From NCBI RefSeq assembly GCF_000003815.2, contig NC_049993.1, positions 21,215,938 through 21,279,937 on the forward strand: a stretch of DNA of 64,000 nt, given 5' to 3'. Under the pieces are notes generated by a model. The model made no database searches, was not told where the DNA came from, and saw only the letters and a program-made list of their open reading frames with translations. The stretch comes from Branchiostoma floridae. Taxonomy: Eukaryota > Chordata > Leptocardii > Amphioxiformes > Branchiostomatidae. This document shows positions 61,102-64,000 of the stretch, in pieces. The position numbers and the translations under genes were made by a program. Positions within the stretch are counted from its first letter, which is position 1, and the number at the start of each line of letters is the position of its first letter.

Positions 61102-61235
61102 CTGGATGTCTGAGACCCCACAGTTGTAAGCCTGTCTTCGGTAGAGCCTTGCCTGTTTCTGCTCTGTGTCAGCAAAACATCTGCATAGTTTTCCCCTCAG
61201 ATATAAATAGACTGGACTTTCCCTGCGTCATTGAG
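61102..61235 (-). promoter_or_regulatory. Duplicated first-exon/promoter-like unit, copy B with TATA box
   Basis: On the minus strand CTATTTATAT (61201-61210) is followed by about 100 bases ending CAGACATCCAG and the donor GTGAGT at 61101. This could be the promoter and 5' UTR exon of the antisense TPR gene, which lies downstream on the same strand; the link is inferred from position only. Confidence 0.45.
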
Positions 61236-62045
61236 TCATGTGCTCTTCGACCGTCTCTGTTTGTTTATTAGTTAGTTATTAATTCATATTGCGCAACTTA
61301 TTTGGTCACCAGTCAAGTAACATTTACTGACATTAGCTACTGGTTAGAATTTGGAAACAGTTAGAGGTTTCAGACAGCCTCCAATCACTGATTAAAGACA
61401 AAGGATAATTTTTGAATCGTCGGACCATTTCTAATTTTATCCAACTGTTGCTTGTCAATGAGTAACTGTTATTATGCATTCTTATTACCTGGATATTGTA
61501 GCTATTCTTCATCAACTATTTGGTTACTGTGTCTAGTGTTTTACAAACTCATCTGGTACATCATACAGAACTTGTCCATTGAACTTGGAGGCTTTAATAG
61601 AAATGATTTTTGTGAAGTCTGTGGCCTCAACCTTTTTAGTATTTTGTGATGAAGTCTGTGCAATTGCTTGACCTCAGCCCTCTAGATATTTTATCGTATG
61701 TGATATTTGACCTCCATTTGTGAGTGCATTAATTTTATACAAAAGTCAAGTGGAATGGTGGTATGTTTGCTTCCTCCCACTGAATCTCAGCATGCAAGTC
61801 ACTCCTAACCATGACCTGTTAATTGTCCTAATTTTTTTTAATTTCAAGAAAAGTAACCAGTCTTTCCGACTAAAAGATTTGTTCAGATCTGCACTCTGTG
61901 AGCAGGTGAAGTCTGCTGTAGACTCCACTCGACCTGGTGAAAAAGTGGAATAAATGGTCAAACAAATTGATATCAAGTTGAAATAAAGGTCTTGGCTTTA
62001 AGCGTGAATGGACTTAACTTGAAACTATAATTATTGTTCTACATT
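61236..62045. other. No clear gene
   Basis: AT-rich sequence. A short plus-strand open stretch at about 61850-61953 (SFRLKDLFRSALCEQVKSAV) follows a possible acceptor but matches nothing I know and is not part of nardilysin. Confidence 0.4.
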
Positions 62046-62813
62046 GTGTGTACGTACTAGGTAACAGCCTGGTGACCCTGAAGCTGTGTGCAGACCTGCA
62101 CCTCGGGGAGGGGGTGAAGTCTGCCATCCCTCACTGTTCTGTGTGTGTGTACATGTATATAACAGAATGCTGACATGTGTGTTTTCTGTGTCTCCAGGTA
62201 ACAGCCTGGTGACCCTGAAGCTGTGTGCAGACCTGCACCTCGGGGAGGGGGTGAAGTCTGCCATCCCTGACTGTTCTGTATGTTTATGTAGGTAACAGAA
62301 AGCTGACGTGTGTGTGTGTTTCCTGTGTCTCCAGGTAACAGCCCTGGTGACGCTGCAGCTGTGTGCAGACCTGCACCTCGGGGAGGGGGTGAAGTCTGCC
62401 ATCCCTGACTGTTCTGTGGGGGGGGGGGGTGAAGTCTGCCATCCCTGACTGTTCTGTGGGGGGGGGTGAAGTCTGCCATCCCTGACTGTTCTGTGGGGGG
62501 GGGGGGGAAATCCGCCATCCCCGAATGTTCTGTGTGTGTACCTGTAGGTAACAAAAAGCTGAACGGGGGGTTTTCTGGGTCTGTAGGTAACAACCTGGGG
62601 ACCCCGAAACTGTGTGCAGAACCGCCCCCCCGGGGAAGGGGGGGAAACCTGCCACTCCCTGACTGTTCTTTGTGTGTGTTTTGGGGGGGGGGGGGGTTAA
62701 AAACCTCTCCCCCCCTCCCTTTTCCTGTTATATCCTGTTATAAAAAAAAAAAGGGGGGGGGGGGCTTTTTTCTTGTTCTCCAGGTAACACCCGCTGCTTT
62801 CCCTCAAAAATTT
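62046..62813 (+). repeat. Tandem copies of a nardilysin exon with its splice sites (~136-140-bp unit)
   Basis: Units begin at about 62061, 62199, 62335 and, badly degraded, 62586 and 62782. Each starts with an AG acceptor and GTAACAGCC, then CTGTGTGCAGACCTGCACCT. Copies 1 and 2 lack one C after GTAACAGCC and would meet a stop at codon 5. From 62415 on, inflated G runs and mixed bases suggest poor sequence next to the gap. Confidence 0.85.
62335..62389 (+). CDS. NRDC: Probable 32nd nardilysin exon (in-frame copy of the tandem set)
   Basis: After CTCCAG the frame reads VTALVTLQLCADLHLGEG with a possible donor GTGAAG at 62390. This continues phase 0 from ENFAAQ at 44340 and agrees with the next conserved stretch of nardilysin (an L-x-C-x-D-x-HLGE pattern). 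It is the only copy of the tandem set that keeps the frame. The rest of the C-terminal domain is not in the window. Confidence 0.65.
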
Positions 62814-62913
62814 NNNNNNNNNNNNNNNNNNNNNNNNNNNNNNNNNNNNNNNNNNNNNNNNNNNNNNNNNNNNNNNNNNNNNNNNNNNNNNNNNNNNNNN
62901 NNNNNNNNNNNNN
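62814..62913. other. Assembly gap (100 N)
   Basis: Run of exactly 100 N; the remaining nardilysin exons may be lost here or lie beyond the window. Confidence 0.99.
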
Positions 62914-63690
62914 CGATCCGTCAACACATTCTGGAGTTATTCTCGTCCAAAGTTTGAAAGGAAATCGGAGCTTGCAGCTACAAAAAAGCCGCTAGGGGAC
63001 GCAAACTTACAGCACTCGCTTTCTGCCCCAAGGGCTATCTATCACCCAAAATCGCAAACACAGCATGTCTACACTGAGTGTGTCGATAGCCAGATTTGGC
63101 TATTGACACACCGAGATGCCAGCCAGCCAATCAGTAACGATCATGACTTTTCCGCCATTATTGGCCAGGCTCTCGTCTCATTGCAACTTTTCACACAAGC
63201 AACAGAAGACATTGTTCAGAAGATTAGACATTGGAATCTTGGAATGAAGGACGTGTACATTTCTATACCTGCTAAAACAAGCAGAGAATGTCTGTGTTGG
63301 ACGTAGCTTTAAGTTAGTGGACCTCAAGTGTCATTATAGACAGTTATAAGAATGAGTGAGCCAAAATTATTTCCAGCTATTGATACACTGAGTGTGACAC
63401 ACTAGTGCACTGGATGTGTCAATATCCTGTTTAGCACTGGGTGTTTAAATGGGGATTTCAGAAGCAAATCACCTACCGCTAGCTTTTAGAAGATAAGTCC
63501 TTATTTTACAAGAAAAACATAGCTTATTTACATTGAATTTCCTGCACGTCCTAGATATCCCGAACAAAAAGTATGCTCCTTGCTTCCACAAAATTGCCGC
63601 CATTGTGACCTCACCTAAGACAGAAAACACCACCAAAATTGACTACATTCTAGCCTTCGCAAACAAATGGCGAAGGCACAAAGAACACAC
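62914..63690. other. Repeat-derived and unassigned sequence
   Basis: 62914-63025 is the reverse complement of the dispersed repeat at about 51450-51560. The rest has no recognised coding exon; short frames (for example at 63103 and 63533) match nothing familiar. Confidence 0.5.
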
Positions 63691-63990
63691 AGCTTCTGAT
63701 TGGTCAATGTCCAAAGCTACAAGCCCTCTGATTGGATGATGTTATATAATTTTGCTCTATTGGCTAGAGGATTGGCGGGAGATTCAAATTTCAAATATAT
63801 AATGGCACACCATGCCGAATGCTGTGCGCCTGTAAAATGGCGCGCCGTGTCGAGAGGGTTAACCACTGCCTTCAAAGAAGAAGTCAAACCCGAATAATCG
63901 CTGTTTAATACACATTATCATATAGCCAGGCGCCGCGGACCAATCAGAAGGCCCCGTTCCACGTTGGTTATGACGCCGTAACACGTAGAT
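63690..63990. promoter_or_regulatory. CCAAT-rich candidate promoter at the window edge
   Basis: Four ATTGG motifs lie between 63697 and 63775, with GGCGGGAGATTCAAA right after the last, and CCAATCAG at about 63940, in a GC-richer context. Repeated CCAAT boxes plus an E2F-like GGCGGGA are typical of cell-cycle promoters. The target gene would lie outside the window. Confidence 0.35.
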
Positions 63991-64000
63991 TCAGGCCAGG

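Larger units (their letters stand above)
44341..62334 (+). other. 18-kb nardilysin intron filled with transposons and a nested antisense TPR gene
   Basis: Donor GTGAGC at 44341. The next sequence that continues nardilysin in phase 0 is at 62335. If correct, everything between is one intron. Confidence 0.6.

Noticed and set aside
62031-62655. Minus-strand frames with repeated GMADFTPS
   Set aside because: Reverse-strand translation of the tandem nardilysin exon copies.

Overview
The window is animal nuclear DNA. Genes have many small exons with GT-AG introns, long introns, many transposons, minisatellites and assembly gaps (nine runs of N). The gene mix (death-fold adaptors, TRIM-NHL proteins, an expanded TPR family, nardilysin, an SLC17 transporter) together with the repeat style points to an invertebrate deuterostome, most likely a lancelet (Branchiostoma). 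The species call is an inference. Exon models were built by hand from ORFs, splice signals and phase.

Layout. (1) 793-6087, minus: a complete 8-exon SLC17-type transporter (422 aa). (2) From 7532 on the plus strand to beyond 62392: nardilysin (M16 metallopeptidase). 31 exons keep phase from 7532 to 44340, and a probable 32nd lies near 62335. The 5' exons (start codon) and the 3' end are not visible. (3) A 20.2-kb nardilysin intron (8678-28913) splits the codon just after the zinc motif HYLEH. It holds nested genes: an intronless TRIM-NHL protein (9269-11458, plus); a five-exon gene on the minus strand (14776-19808) joining DED, CARD, a TRADD-N-like segment, coiled coils and an NHL propeller in one 981-aa chain; and a tandem paralogue (24443-27911, minus) that stops before the NHL part. 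A dead mariner lies just downstream of the paralogue, and a second mariner-like end abuts its CARD exon. (4) An 18-kb nardilysin intron (44341-62334) carries a minus-strand TPR gene whose last exon is interrupted by a 4-kb TIR element with a 3-bp target duplication. It also carries a hAT-like element, octamer-rich tandem repeats, a long inverted-repeat structure enclosing the start of a RecQ-like helicase, and a pogo-like MITE inserted in a minisatellite. (5) 62914-64000 has no recognised gene; its right end is rich in CCAAT boxes and may be a promoter.

Two things stand out. First, the DED-CARD-TRADD-N-like-NHL chimera: its NHL exon is closely related to the neighbouring TRIM-NHL gene, so it looks like a death-fold adaptor that captured a TRIM tail by exon fusion. 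Second, in both the SLC17 gene and nardilysin, exon edges including the splice site have been tandemly copied into the adjoining intron, at about fifteen boundaries and up to about 14 extra copies, making arrays of decoy splice sites.

How the genes may work together: the TRIM-NHL protein (probable E3 ligase) and the DED/CARD adaptors share a locus and a C-terminal NHL module, and they suggest an innate-immune or cell-death cluster that sits by chance inside a housekeeping protease gene. That link is inference. Sequence next to the gaps at 7026 and 62814 has inflated homopolymers and is probably low quality.
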